A DNA stretch of 33,867 nt. Origin: Actinomadura sp. 7K507. Its GTDB lineage: Bacteria > Actinomycetota > Actinomycetes > Streptosporangiales > Streptosporangiaceae. The stretch covers positions 1-33,867 of the forward strand of contig NZ_SMKK01000089.1 in the NCBI RefSeq assembly GCF_004348425.1. Reading direction: 5' to 3'. Shown here piece by piece: positions 14,977 through 22,814 of the stretch. A program made the position numbers and the translations under genes. The first letter of the stretch is position 1, and each line of letters opens with the position of its first letter. The notes beneath the pieces are model-generated. The model made no database searches and was not told the origin of the DNA. It was given only the letters and a program-made list of their open reading frames with translations.

Positions 14977-15918
14977 ATGCGCTCTCGACGTACCACCCTC
15001 GCGGTCCCCGGCAGCAACGCCCGCTTCATCGAGAAGGCGCAGGGGCTCCCCGCGGACGAGATCTTCCTGGACCTGGAGGACGCCGTCGCGCCGTCCGCCA
15101 AGGAGGAGGCCCGCAAGACCGTCGTCGCCGCCCTCAACGACGGGGACTGGGCCGAGAAGATCCGGGTGGTCCGCGTCAACGACCTGGACACCCACTGGGC
15201 CTACCGGGACGTGATCGAGGTCGTGGAGGGCGCCGGCGCCAACCTCGACGCCGTCATGCTGCCGAAGGTGCAGGACGCCACCCACGTCCAGTGGCTCGAC
15301 CGGCTCCTCACCCAGATCGAGCGGGCCGTGGGGCTGCCCGTGGGCGGCATCGGCATCGAGGCCCAGATCGAGGACGCGCGGGGCATGGTCGGCATCGACG
15401 CGATCGCCGCGTCCTCGCCGCGGCTGGAGGCGCTCGTCCTCGGCCCCGGCGACCTCATGGCGTCGATCAACATGAAGACGCTCGTCGTGGGGGAGCAGCC
15501 GCCCGGCTACACGGAGGGCGACGCCTACCACTACATCCTGATGCGGATCCTGATGGCCGCCCGCGCCCGCGACCTCCAGGCCATCGACGGGCCGTACTTC
15601 AACGTCCGGGACGTGGAGGCGTTCACGCGGGTCGCGCAGCGGTCCGCCGCCCTGGGGTTCGACGGCAAGTGGGTCCTGCATCCGGCCCAGATCGAGGCCG
15701 GGAACGCGGTGTTCTCCCCGTCCCAGGACGACTACGACCACGCCGAGCTGATCCTCGACGCCTACGACCACTACGTCACCGTCGAGGGACGCGGCGCCGC
15801 CACCCTCGGCGACGAGATGATCGACGAGGCGTCCCGGAAGATGGCGCTGGTCATCGCCGCCAAGGGCCGCGCCGCGGGAATGGCCCGAACCAGGCGCTTC
15901 GACCCGCCGGGGAACTGA
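14977..15918 (+). CDS. CitE/Mcl-like CoA-ester lyase (HpcH/HpaI aldolase family)
   Basis: 313 residues, one TIM-barrel domain. RTTLAVPGSNARFIEKA opens the barrel, and LDLEDAV (31-37) holds acidic residues that bind magnesium and oxaloacetate-like groups. VMLPKVQD, IGIEAQIEDARGM (second Mg ligand region), LVLGPGDLMASI and KWVLHPAQIEAGNAVFSPS complete the family pattern. The length and the FDGKWVLHP motif resemble malyl-CoA / beta-methylmalyl-CoA lyases more than citrate lyase beta subunit; no citD/citF partner is present. It would cleave or condense acyl-CoA with glyoxylate or acetyl-CoA in the cytosol. The exact substrate is inference. Confidence 0.9.
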   Translation: MRSRRTTLAVPGSNARFIEKAQGLPADEIFLDLEDAVAPSAKEEARKTVVAALNDGDWAEKIRVVRVNDLDTHWAYRDVIEVVEGAGANLDAVMLPKVQDATHVQWLDRLLTQIERAVGLPVGGIGIEAQIEDARGMVGIDAIAASSPRLEALVLGPGDLMASINMKTLVVGEQPPGYTEGDAYHYILMRILMAARARDLQAIDGPYFNVRDVEAFTRVAQRSAALGFDGKWVLHPAQIEAGNAVFSPSQDDYDHAELILDAYDHYVTVEGRGAATLGDEMIDEASRKMALVIAAKGRAAGMARTRRFDPPGN

Positions 15919-15921
15919 GTG

Positions 15922-15979
15922 CTTTTCATCCGGCCTGTCACGGGGACCGCTACAGGCGCAGACCATCGAGGATGAAAAG
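15922..15979. repeat. Long-range inverted repeat with nested stem
   Basis: CTTTTCATCC (15922-15931) is repeated inverted at 15970-15979. A 5-bp stem CCTGT/ACAGG (15934-15938 with 15952-15956) is nested inside. It lies between the lyase stop and the CPBP protease start and may be a structured terminator or a pair of regulator half-sites. Confidence 0.5.
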
Positions 15980-16041
15980 TATTCACCGACGCCCCATTAC
16001 GATTCCTCCCACGGACGTGACGGTTACCGGGAGGATCGAAC

Positions 16042-17418
16042 GTGTCAGAACGAGGGGAAGCCGATGGCTGGGCCCCGCTCGACCCCGACCTTCCCAGCGA
16101 CCGGCCCCCAGAGGGGCGGCCCCAGGAGAACCCGCCGCCTGAACCCGAGCAGGCACGACCCGAGCAGGCACAGCCGCCCGAGCCCGGGCAGGCTCAGGGC
16201 TATGGGCAGGCTCAGCCCTATGAGCAGGCGCAGCACGCCGAGCAGGCGCAGCCTTACGCCGCCGGGATGCCGTACTGGCAGGACGCTCCGGCGCAGCCGC
16301 CCGCGTGGGGCGGTCAGTACGGCGCCGCTCCCTACGGGCCCCATTGGCAGGACCCCTATGGGCAGGCGTACCCCGGATACGGGGCGCAGCCGGTAAAGAC
16401 GTCCTGGATCGTGGTGCCGCCCGCGGGGACCCCGTTCCACAGGATGGCGCGTACGGATATCCACCGGTGGTGGCGTCCGCTGCTGGGGAGCCTGACGATC
16501 CTGGGCCTCGGCATGAGCCTGGCGGTCGGGCTCATGCTCATCGGGATGATCGTTTTGGTGGCCGTGACGGGGGAGATCCCCGACCCGGAAGGTGCGGACA
16601 CGACCACGATCTTCGGCAACGACACGGCCGACCTGGTGTTCAACCTGGCCGCGCTGGCGGTGTTCCTGCCGGCGGCGCTGCTCGTGGCGTGGGGGATCCA
16701 GCGGCGCAGGCCCGGCACGCTCTCTTCGGTCGTGGGACGGCTGCGCTGGAAATGGATGCTGGTCTGCTGCGGCCTGGCGGTCCTGTTCTGCATCGTGTCG
16801 TTCGGGACGTCGCTCCTAGCGGGCATGGGTCTGGACGAAGAGGCCGGCGGGGACGAGCACTGGGTCGGGTGGGAAGAGTTCCTTCTGCCCGCGGTCCTCA
16901 TCCTCCTGCTGGTGCCGTTCCAGGCGGCGGCGGAGGAGTACGTCTTCCGTGGCTGGATGCTGCAGGCCGTGGGCGCCTGCACGCTGGAGAACGCCAAGAG
17001 GAAGGCCGGGCGGGCGCTCAGCGTCGTGTTCCGGACGCCCTGGCCCGGCATGGTGGTCGGCTCGGCGCTTTTCACGGCCGGGCACGGCTACACGGGCTGG
17101 GGAATCCTCGACATCTTCGTCTTCGGAATGATCGCGGCGTGGGTGACGGTGCGCACGGGCGGGCTGGAGGCGGCCATCGCCCTGCACGTGTTCAACAACC
17201 TGATGGCGTTCCTCATCTCGGCCGCCCTCGGCCAGCTGGACATCGTGCAGGGCTCGGTGCCGTGGCAGGTCGTCGTGGCGGACGTCGTCCCCATGGCGCT
17301 GTTCGCCGTGGCCGCCGTCTGGCTGGCGGGGAGGATGCGCATCCAGACAGTCACGTCCGGCCCCGCCGGAGACGACGTCCCGGCGACGGCGGGCACCCAG
17401 CCCGCGCACGCCTCATAG
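16042..17418 (+). CDS. CPBP family intramembrane metalloprotease
   Basis: 458 residues, GTG start after GGGAGGA. Residues 1-115 are a Gln/Pro/Tyr-rich cytoplasmic tail with imperfect repeats such as GQAQPYEQAQHAEQAQPY. The membrane domain (about 145-440) has six to eight hydrophobic segments. The CPBP/Abi signatures are present: Glu298-Glu299-x3-Arg303 (EEYVFRG), His348 (FTAGHGY) and His382/Asn386 (HVFNN). The family includes the CAAX prenyl protease Rce1 and bacteriocin-immunity proteins; the bacterial substrate is mostly unknown. Its last 6 bases overlap the end of the convergent Nudix gene. All proposed catalytic residues are intact. Confidence 0.92.
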   Translation: MSERGEADGWAPLDPDLPSDRPPEGRPQENPPPEPEQARPEQAQPPEPGQAQGYGQAQPYEQAQHAEQAQPYAAGMPYWQDAPAQPPAWGGQYGAAPYGPHWQDPYGQAYPGYGAQPVKTSWIVVPPAGTPFHRMARTDIHRWWRPLLGSLTILGLGMSLAVGLMLIGMIVLVAVTGEIPDPEGADTTTIFGNDTADLVFNLAALAVFLPAALLVAWGIQRRRPGTLSSVVGRLRWKWMLVCCGLAVLFCIVSFGTSLLAGMGLDEEAGGDEHWVGWEEFLLPAVLILLLVPFQAAAEEYVFRGWMLQAVGACTLENAKRKAGRALSVVFRTPWPGMVVGSALFTAGHGYTGWGILDIFVFGMIAAWVTVRTGGLEAAIALHVFNNLMAFLISAALGQLDIVQGSVPWQVVVADVVPMALFAVAAVWLAGRMRIQTVTSGPAGDDVPATAGTQPAHAS

Positions 17419-17802
17419 CAGCCCCCACAAGGCGAGTGCGTCGAGAAGCCCCGGCGTGACGGGGAGTTCGCGCAGGGCGCCGGGCGAGACCCACCGCACG
17501 TCGGACGCGTCGTCACCGGCACGGAGCGTTCCACCCGTCACCGTCGCGGCATAGTCGTATATCTCGTAGGTGACGCCGCCCGGCCCCGGGCGTTCCACCG
17601 TCCCGGTCAGCGGGCCGACCAGGACGTCCAGGCCCGTCTCCTCCTTCAGTTCCCGCGCGACCGCGGCCGGGTCGTCCTCGCCGGGTTCGACCCGTCCACC
17701 CGGAACGGACCACAGGCCCTCGCCAGGTGGACGCCCCCGCCTCACCACGAGCAGCCGCCCGTCCCCGTCCCGCACGATCCCGCCGACGCAACGAACTCGC
17801 AT
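17413..17802 (-). CDS. Nudix hydrolase
   Basis: 129 residues with a complete Nudix box G-x5-E-x7-REL-x-EE-x-GL (within GGRVEPGEDDPAAVARELKE and the next residues). It opens RCVGGIVRDGDGRLLVVRRG and GLWSVPGG, as in MutT/ADP-ribose-type enzymes, which hydrolyse nucleoside diphosphates linked to other groups. The substrate cannot be read from the sequence. The ATG at 17802 gives the expected family N-terminus (MRVRCVGGIV). Convergent with, and overlapping, the CPBP protease gene, and divergent from the DUF6758 gene. Confidence 0.93.
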   Translation of the reverse strand: MRVRCVGGIVRDGDGRLLVVRRGRPPGEGLWSVPGGRVEPGEDDPAAVARELKEETGLDVLVGPLTGTVERPGPGGVTYEIYDYAATVTGGTLRAGDDASDVRWVSPGALRELPVTPGLLDALALWGLL

Positions 17803-17886
17803 GACCCCATTTTGTCCGCCCCTTTCCCAGGCGGCGACCTGCGCGACCTTGACGGGCCCCGGCGTCGCCGCGCAGGGTGGGTAATC

Positions 17887-18534
17887 ATGAGGGCTGAGCC
17901 CACATGCCCGCGCTGCGCGGGTCCCGTTCACGCGCCGGGTCTCTGGTCGAGCGACTGGGCCTGCGGCGTGCACGGCGCCGTACTTCCGCGGCAGCCGTCC
18001 AAGCGACCCGGCCCGGACGGGCTGGCCGCCGTGCTCCGCGACGCTCGGGTCCCCGTCTGGACGCCCTGGCCCCTTCCGCTGGGCTGGCTCGTCACGGGCT
18101 TCGCCACGGTCGGGGACGACCGCAGCGGCGCGCGGGGGACGGCGGTCGCCGTGTCCGGGCCGGGGCTGCTCAGCGGTCCCGCCGACATGGTGCTGGTCGC
18201 CGAGGAGCCCGGCGTCGGCCTCGGCGCCCACTACGCGGGGCTGGATGGCGCCGACCCCGGCGAGGTGTTCGACGGTAGCCCGCCGCACGTGAAGCTCGAC
18301 GTCAGCGGCCCGGCGGCGACCTGCGGCCATTCGGTGCCGATGTGGGCCGTCGACGGGAAACCCGACCGCGCCGCCTACGTGGGAGAGGCGATGGGCAACT
18401 GGCTCTGGGCGGTCCTGTGGCCCGCCGACGCCGGCGTCCTCATGCTGGAGCGCCAGAACCTTCTCGATCTGCGCGAGCCCGGGATGGACATCGACCTTCC
18501 CTATGGGGCGTACAGCCCGTGCATCGACGAGTGA
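17887..18534 (+). CDS. DUF6758 family protein with N-terminal zinc ribbon
   Basis: 215 residues from ATG 17887 (GGTGGG upstream). The opening CPRC...C-G-V-H (residues 7-10 with a later Cys/His pair) looks like a small zinc ribbon. The rest holds VPVWTPWPLPLGWLVTGFAT, GDDRSGARGTAVAVSGPG and a run of tryptophans (GNWLWAVLWP). I recall this pattern from an actinomycete-specific family, now DUF6758, of unknown function. An in-frame ATG at 17812 would add 25 residues but lies in the divergent promoter region and is not favoured. It precedes the PHP-MBL-nuclease run in the same direction, 30 bases away. Confidence 0.85.
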   Translation: MRAEPTCPRCAGPVHAPGLWSSDWACGVHGAVLPRQPSKRPGPDGLAAVLRDARVPVWTPWPLPLGWLVTGFATVGDDRSGARGTAVAVSGPGLLSGPADMVLVAEEPGVGLGAHYAGLDGADPGEVFDGSPPHVKLDVSGPAATCGHSVPMWAVDGKPDRAAYVGEAMGNWLWAVLWPADAGVLMLERQNLLDLREPGMDIDLPYGAYSPCIDE

Positions 18535-18564
18535 CGCCACTGAGACCGGCGGCGGCCCCCTGAT

Positions 18565-19443
18565 ATGAACGAGGGCATGCGGATCGACCTGCACAGCCAC
18601 AGCGACAGGTCCGACGGCACCCGGCCCCCCGCCGAGGTGGTCCGCCGGGCGCGGGCGAGGGGACTGGACGTCCTGGCGCTCACCGACCACGACACCGTCG
18701 CCGGCTGGGACGAGGCCGCCGATTCGCTGCCCGCCGGCCTGACCCTCGTCCCCGGCGTCGAGCTGTCGTGCAAGCACGACGGCCGCAGCCTCCACATGCT
18801 CGGCTACCTGTTCGACCAGGACGAGCCGAACCTCGCCGCCGAACTCGCCCGGCTCTGCGACGACCGGGTGATCAGGGCGCAGGGCATGGTCGACCGGCTC
18901 CGGGACCTCGGGGTGGACGTCACGTGGGGCATGGTCCGCGCGCTGGCCAAGGGCGAGGCGGTCGGACGTCCGCACATCGCGCGGGCCATGGTCGAGGCGG
19001 GCGCCGTCCGCTCGACCGGCGAGGCGTTCACCTCCCGGTGGATCGCGCAGGACGGCCGCGCCTACGTGGAGCGGTACGCGCTCGACCCGGAACGGGCGAT
19101 CGGCCTCGTCCGCGCGGCCGGGGGAGTGTGCGTGCTGGCGCACCCCCGGGCACGCCGGCGCGGGTACGTCTTCGCGGACGAGACGATCGAGAAGCTCGCC
19201 GCCGCGGGGCTCGCCGGGATCGAGGTCGACCATCCCGACCACGTCCCGGAGGACCGCGCCCGCCTGCGCGAACTCGCCACTGCCCTCGACCTCGCCGTGA
19301 CAGGTTCCAGCGACGACCACGGCGAGCTGACCGGCGACCGCCTCGGCGCCGAGACCATCGCACCGGACGCCTTCGGGAAACTGCGCGCGGGCGCGTCCGG
19401 CGATGATCTCCGACTGCCCGAAACGTTCCCCGAAGCGCGATAG
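18565..19443 (+). CDS. PHP-domain metal-dependent phosphoesterase (RNase AM/TrpH-like)
   Basis: 292 residues. The PHP metal motifs run in order: HSHSDRSDGT (His10, His12), LTDHDT, GVELSC, HMLGYL, GRPHIA, VLAHPR, GIEVDHPDH and GSSDDHGE. These supply the ligands for three metals. Relatives (E. coli RNase AM, also TrpH/YciV) remove short nucleotides from 5' ends of RNA or hydrolyse 3',5'-nucleotides. ATG 18577 (MRIDLHSHS) is an alternative start four codons in and fits the family N-terminus, but it leaves one base after the GAGGG. The next gene starts 10 bases after this stop codon, in the same direction, and may be made from its own leaderless promoter. Confidence 0.9.
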   Translation: MNEGMRIDLHSHSDRSDGTRPPAEVVRRARARGLDVLALTDHDTVAGWDEAADSLPAGLTLVPGVELSCKHDGRSLHMLGYLFDQDEPNLAAELARLCDDRVIRAQGMVDRLRDLGVDVTWGMVRALAKGEAVGRPHIARAMVEAGAVRSTGEAFTSRWIAQDGRAYVERYALDPERAIGLVRAAGGVCVLAHPRARRRGYVFADETIEKLAAAGLAGIEVDHPDHVPEDRARLRELATALDLAVTGSSDDHGELTGDRLGAETIAPDAFGKLRAGASGDDLRLPETFPEAR

Positions 19444-19446
19444 GGT
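19441..19446 (+). promoter_or_regulatory. Probable -10 box of the MBL-fold gene (leaderless)
   Basis: TAGGGT, a common actinobacterial -10, overlaps the stop codon of the PHP gene and ends 7 bases before the GTG at 19454. No convincing -35 is present. Confidence 0.4.
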
Positions 19447-19453
19447 TCCAAGG

Positions 19454-20158
19454 GTGGACGCGCGCATCGAACAGGTGACGACGTCGGGGCAGCTCACCCT
19501 CGACGACACCGACTACGACGTCGAGAGCAACACCTACATCGTCGGCGACGACGATGAGGTCATCGTGATCGATCCGGCCTACGACGCCGACGCCATCCTC
19601 AAGGAGGTCGGTGACCGCGAGGTCATGGCCGTCCTGCTCACCGACGGCAACGAGCACCACCTCAACGTGGTCCTCGAAGTCGCCGCCGCGGGCGAGGAGG
19701 AAGAGGAGAACTGGGCCCCGATCGCGATGCACCGCGCCGACCGGCTGCTGTGGCGCGACTACTTCGGCCGCCTCGCCAAGGACGAGGAGGACGAGGACGA
19801 CGCCAAGGCGCTGCGGTCCCTCGAACCCGACATCTGGCTGGAGGACGGCGGAGTCTTCGAGATCGGCGACGCCCAGCTGGAGATCATGCACACCCCGGGC
19901 CACACGCCCGGCAGCGTCTGCGTGATCAGCGAGCAGCTCGGCGCCCTGTTCTCCGGCGACACCCTGCACCGCGGCCGCCCCGGCTCCATCGGCGGCGTCT
20001 ACGAGGACCTGCGCAAGCAGCTGAACTCGATCGGCGCGCTGCTGACCCCGCTGCCGAAGGAGCTGAAGGTCCTTCCCGGCCAGGGCGAGGAGACCACGGT
20101 CGGCGAGGAGGACTCCCGCTGGGAGACCTGGGGCGAGCTGGCGCAGGACGAGGACTGA
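19454..20158 (+). CDS. Metallo-beta-lactamase-fold protein with altered metal site
   Basis: 234 residues. The MBL fold is clear: NTYIVGDDDEVIVIDPAYDA, then the metal-loop position, HTPGHTPGSVCVIS (His150) and LFSGDTLHRGRPGSIGG (Asp169). The signature THxHxDH is replaced by TDGNEHH (63-69), so the expected ligands at 64, 66 and 68 are Asp, Asn and His. The final PGHG is PGQG (Gln210). A strongly acidic insert covers 81-85 and 110-116. The protein may bind metal differently, act with one metal, or bind substrate without hydrolysis. The GTG at 19454 was chosen because the family N-terminus starts near it and a -10 box precedes it. The RecB-like gene follows by 10 bases. Confidence 0.85.
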   Translation: MDARIEQVTTSGQLTLDDTDYDVESNTYIVGDDDEVIVIDPAYDADAILKEVGDREVMAVLLTDGNEHHLNVVLEVAAAGEEEEENWAPIAMHRADRLLWRDYFGRLAKDEEDEDDAKALRSLEPDIWLEDGGVFEIGDAQLEIMHTPGHTPGSVCVISEQLGALFSGDTLHRGRPGSIGGVYEDLRKQLNSIGALLTPLPKELKVLPGQGEETTVGEEDSRWETWGELAQDED

Positions 20159-20168
20159 CGGAGCGTCG

Positions 20169-21062
20169 TTGAGCGCCGAGCAGCTGGGCTTCGACGGAAT
20201 GCCCCGGCGGCTGTACACGTGCACGCCGTCGAGGCTGAACACGTGGCTGGACTGCCCGCGCCGCTACCGGATGACCTACCTCGATCGTCCGATGCCGCCG
20301 AAGGGCCCGCCGTGGGCGCACAACAGCGTCGGCGCCAGCGTCCACAACGCCCTGGCCGGCTGGTGGCGGCTCCCCGTCCACGAGCGCACCCCCGAGGCCG
20401 CCGGGACGCTTCTGACCCGGGGCTGGCTGACGGACGGTTTCCGCGACGACGCCCAGTCCGCCGAATGGCGTGGCCGCGCCCGCGAGATGACCGAACGCTA
20501 CGCGGCGGGCCTCGACCCGTCCGACGAGCCGGTCGGCGTCGAGCGCACGGTCGCGACCCGCACCGACCGGATCGCCGTGTCGGGCCGCATCGACCGCCTG
20601 GACGCCCGCGGCGGCGAACTCGCCGTCGTCGACTACAAGACGGGCCGCCGCCCCCTCACGTCCGATGACGCCCGGGGCTCCCTGGCCCTCGCGATCTACG
20701 CCGTCGCCTCGTCCCGCGTCCTGCGCCGCCCCTGTCACCGCGTCGAACTGCACCACCTGCCGTCCGGCGAGGTCGCGGCGTGGGACCACACCGACGACTC
20801 CCTGGCGCGCCACATGCGGCGCGCCGAGCAGATCGCCGACGAGGCCGCCACGGCGGACGAGGCCTACCGCGCGGTCGTACCGAAGCCGCGACCGTCCGAC
20901 GCGCGTCCGGCCACCGTCGACCACACCCCGCACGACGAGCGGTTCCCGCCCCGTCCGGGCACGCTGTGCTCCTGGTGCGACTTCGCCCGCCACTGCCCCG
21001 AAGGCCAGCAGGCCGCCCCGCGCAAGGACCCCTGGGCGGCCCTCCCCGTCGACGTGCCGTGA
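20169..21062 (+). CDS. RecB/Cas4-like PD-(D/E)XK nuclease with Fe-S cysteines
   Basis: 297 residues, TTG start. Nuclease motifs: His59 (ASVHNAL), Asp142 (GRIDRLD), Asp155 and Lys157 (VVDYKTG), and Tyr177 after a helix. Cysteines Cys29 (LDCPRRY) and Cys267, Cys270, Cys276 (CSWCDFARHC) match the one-plus-three arrangement that holds a 4Fe-4S cluster in AddB and Cas4. It lacks a helicase domain, so it resembles a free-standing RecB-family exonuclease acting on single-stranded or flap ends. No cas1/cas2 or repeat array is present, so it is not a CRISPR adaptation gene. Last gene of the PHP-MBL-nuclease run. Confidence 0.9.
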   Translation: MSAEQLGFDGMPRRLYTCTPSRLNTWLDCPRRYRMTYLDRPMPPKGPPWAHNSVGASVHNALAGWWRLPVHERTPEAAGTLLTRGWLTDGFRDDAQSAEWRGRAREMTERYAAGLDPSDEPVGVERTVATRTDRIAVSGRIDRLDARGGELAVVDYKTGRRPLTSDDARGSLALAIYAVASSRVLRRPCHRVELHHLPSGEVAAWDHTDDSLARHMRRAEQIADEAATADEAYRAVVPKPRPSDARPATVDHTPHDERFPPRPGTLCSWCDFARHCPEGQQAAPRKDPWAALPVDVP

Positions 21063-21063
21063 A

Positions 21064-21098
21064 CGCGGCGCACCGCCCGTAGAGGACGGCACGCCGCG
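21064..21098. terminator. Bidirectional hairpin after the RecB-like gene
   Basis: CGCGGCG (21064-21070) pairs with CGCCGCG (21092-21098); an inner 4-bp stem (21077-21080 with 21086-21089) continues it after an internal loop. It sits between convergent genes. Confidence 0.5.
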
Positions 21099-21102
21099 CC
21101 GC

Positions 21103-22011
21103 CTAGGCCGTTGCGAGAGCCTTGCGGTCGGGCCAGCGCCTCGGGTCGCGCAGGCCGAACAGGCCCCTGCTCACGTCGTAGCCCTCGGCGCCCAGCCGCT
21201 GCCGCGTCCGTCCGAGCATGTCGCGGGTGGGCTTGGCGAAGGCGTAGTCGTGCAGCCGCTCCGGCACGGAGTTCATCGCCAGCCGGAACGACCTGAGCGA
21301 CGCCGTCACCGCCGGCTGCGGCACCTCGGGCAGTACCCCGTACATCTTGCGGGCCCAGCCGGGCAGCGAGTAGTAGCAGAGCGCGCCGAACGGGAGGTAG
21401 CCGGGCTTGCCGGGCGCCAGGAACCTCAGGTTCTCCGGCATCGTCGGCCAGATCAGGAACCGGACGGTCTCCGCGGCCTCCTCGGTGACCCGCAGCTTGG
21501 GCAGCATCCCGGCGAAGAAGGCCTCCATGTCGGCGACGCTGCCGGGGACGTCCTCGGCGTGCAGCCCGACGAGCGTGGCCGACTTGCGCTGCTCGTACAG
21601 GTACCGGTCGGCCATGGCGCCGGTCAGCGGCAGCCCGGCCCGGCGCGCCACCTCCAGGAAGGAGTAGACCTCGGCGCAGTGCACCCACAGCAGCAGCTCG
21701 GGCTGGTCGAGCCGCTCCTTCTTCCCGGTGTCGTGGTTGAGGATGCGCAGGCCCCGGTGGATCTCCCGGACCCGGTACGCGGCCTCCTCGACCTCCTCCG
21801 GGCTGCCGAACGTCCCGAGGCCGACGAAGTCCGACGTCCGCTGGAGCCGCCCGAAGGGGTCCTCCCGGAAGTTGGAGTTCTGCCAGACACCCCACATGGC
21901 CATGGGGTGCAACGCCTGCAACATCAGGCTGCGCACCCCGCCGACCCACATGGTCCGGTCAAGGTGGACGCGCCAGGTGACGCTCTCGGGCGGCTGGACG
22001 GTCGCGGGCAT
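21103..22011 (-). CDS. MpaB-family oxygenase (DUF2236)
   Basis: 302 residues with the family landmarks in order. RSLMLQALHPMAMWGV contains the first conserved His, followed by RLQRTSDFVGLGTFG, then VREIHRGLRI and LLWVHCAEVYSFLE. FLIWPTMPENLRF and a C-terminal helix bundle follow. DUF2236 members include latex-clearing (rubber oxygenase) and mycophenolic-acid-type proteins that bind b-type haem or metal through conserved histidines. Many are secreted, but this one has no signal peptide and is probably cytosolic. Its substrate is unknown. GGAGGTG 5 bases before ATG 22011 fixes the start. A palindrome 24 bases upstream suggests repression by an unlinked regulator. Confidence 0.88.
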   Translation of the reverse strand: MPATVQPPESVTWRVHLDRTMWVGGVRSLMLQALHPMAMWGVWQNSNFREDPFGRLQRTSDFVGLGTFGSPEEVEEAAYRVREIHRGLRILNHDTGKKERLDQPELLLWVHCAEVYSFLEVARRAGLPLTGAMADRYLYEQRKSATLVGLHAEDVPGSVADMEAFFAGMLPKLRVTEEAAETVRFLIWPTMPENLRFLAPGKPGYLPFGALCYYSLPGWARKMYGVLPEVPQPAVTASLRSFRLAMNSVPERLHDYAFAKPTRDMLGRTRQRLGAEGYDVSRGLFGLRDPRRWPDRKALATA

Positions 22012-22034
22012 TCACACCTCCATGAGACAAACTC

Positions 22035-22054
22035 AGGTAAGTGTGTCATTACCT
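22035..22054. promoter_or_regulatory. Operator-like palindrome upstream of the MpaB gene
   Basis: AGGTAA (22035-22040) and TTACCT (22049-22054) form a 6-bp inverted repeat with an 8-base centre, the size of a TetR or GntR site, in the divergent gap. No regulator gene is adjacent. Confidence 0.4.
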
Positions 22055-22179
22055 CCCGCGCCGCACGCCACCGCCCCCGGCTCTGCGCCCGATTGATCGA
22101 CATCCGGCGTCCGCCAGTGGCACCACCGGCGAACCACCCGCCCGGCCGGGGCGTCCAACCTCCCGGAGAGGGAGGGGAC

Positions 22180-22746
22180 ATGGTCGAACGGGCGCCCGGC
22201 GGGGAAGGCCAGGGGCAGCGGTTGTCAGTAGGCGCTGGGGGCGTCGCCTGGCTCTGCTTCTGGCTGATCCTGATGCCCATCGTCGTGGTGCCGGCCATCG
22301 CATTGGTCCCGCTGTGGCGCCAAGGCGGGGACGCGGCGGACGTGGGCGTCGGACTGGCCGTCCTCGCACTGATCATCAGCCCCTTCATCGCGCGTGTGGG
22401 AGTCACCTTCTACCGCAGTGCCTTCTGGCTGGACGGAAACACGCTGGTCCAGCGCCGGATCGGCAGGAACCGGCGCTGGGACCTGCGCGAGACACGGTTC
22501 AGGCTGCAGCCGGCAGGCGTGGACTTCCGGGGCAACGCGATCGGGCCCGCGCTGTTGCTGTCCAGCGGCTCAGGGACCACCCGGCTCCCGCTCGGAACCG
22601 CCGAGAACCCCCTCCGGCTTCTCCCGCGAGAAGAGCTCCGGGCGCTGACCGGCGCGATCAGCGCCGCTCGCCCGTCCGACCCCACGGCCAGAGCGATCGT
22701 CATGGAACTGGCGAGGCTCGCGGGGAACCCGCTGGGACCCATCTGA
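22180..22746 (+). CDS. Small membrane protein of unknown function
   Basis: 188 residues from ATG 22180, with GGAGGGG just upstream. Two hydrophobic segments (WLCFWLILMPIVVVPAIALV and GVGLAVLALIISPFIARVGV) are followed by a soluble beta-rich part (YRSAFWLDGNTLVQRRIG, RWDLRETRFRLQPAG, GTTRLPLG). That arrangement resembles bacterial PH-like membrane proteins, as in the protein at 3188-3844, but no family is claimed. Convergent with the alpha/beta hydrolase downstream. The strong ribosome binding site and start make the gene itself secure. Confidence 0.8.
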   Translation: MVERAPGGEGQGQRLSVGAGGVAWLCFWLILMPIVVVPAIALVPLWRQGGDAADVGVGLAVLALIISPFIARVGVTFYRSAFWLDGNTLVQRRIGRNRRWDLRETRFRLQPAGVDFRGNAIGPALLLSSGSGTTRLPLGTAENPLRLLPREELRALTGAISAARPSDPTARAIVMELARLAGNPLGPI

Positions 22747-22763
22747 GGGCGATGGATCCCAGC
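22731..22763. terminator. Bidirectional terminator overlapping a stop codon
   Basis: 22731-22743 pairs with 22751-22763 over 12 of 13 positions with a 7-base loop. The loop contains the TGA stop of the membrane-protein gene. It separates two convergent genes. Confidence 0.65.
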
Positions 22764-22814
22764 CGCGCTCAGCCGGTGGGCGTCCCAAGCCTGTCCGCGT
22801 CACATCGACCTGGT

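Noticed and set aside
20169..21062. Cas4 of a CRISPR system
   Set aside because: Nuclease and cysteine motifs fit, but no cas1/cas2, no repeat-spacer array and no other cas genes are present; RecB-like stand-alone nuclease is the safer name.
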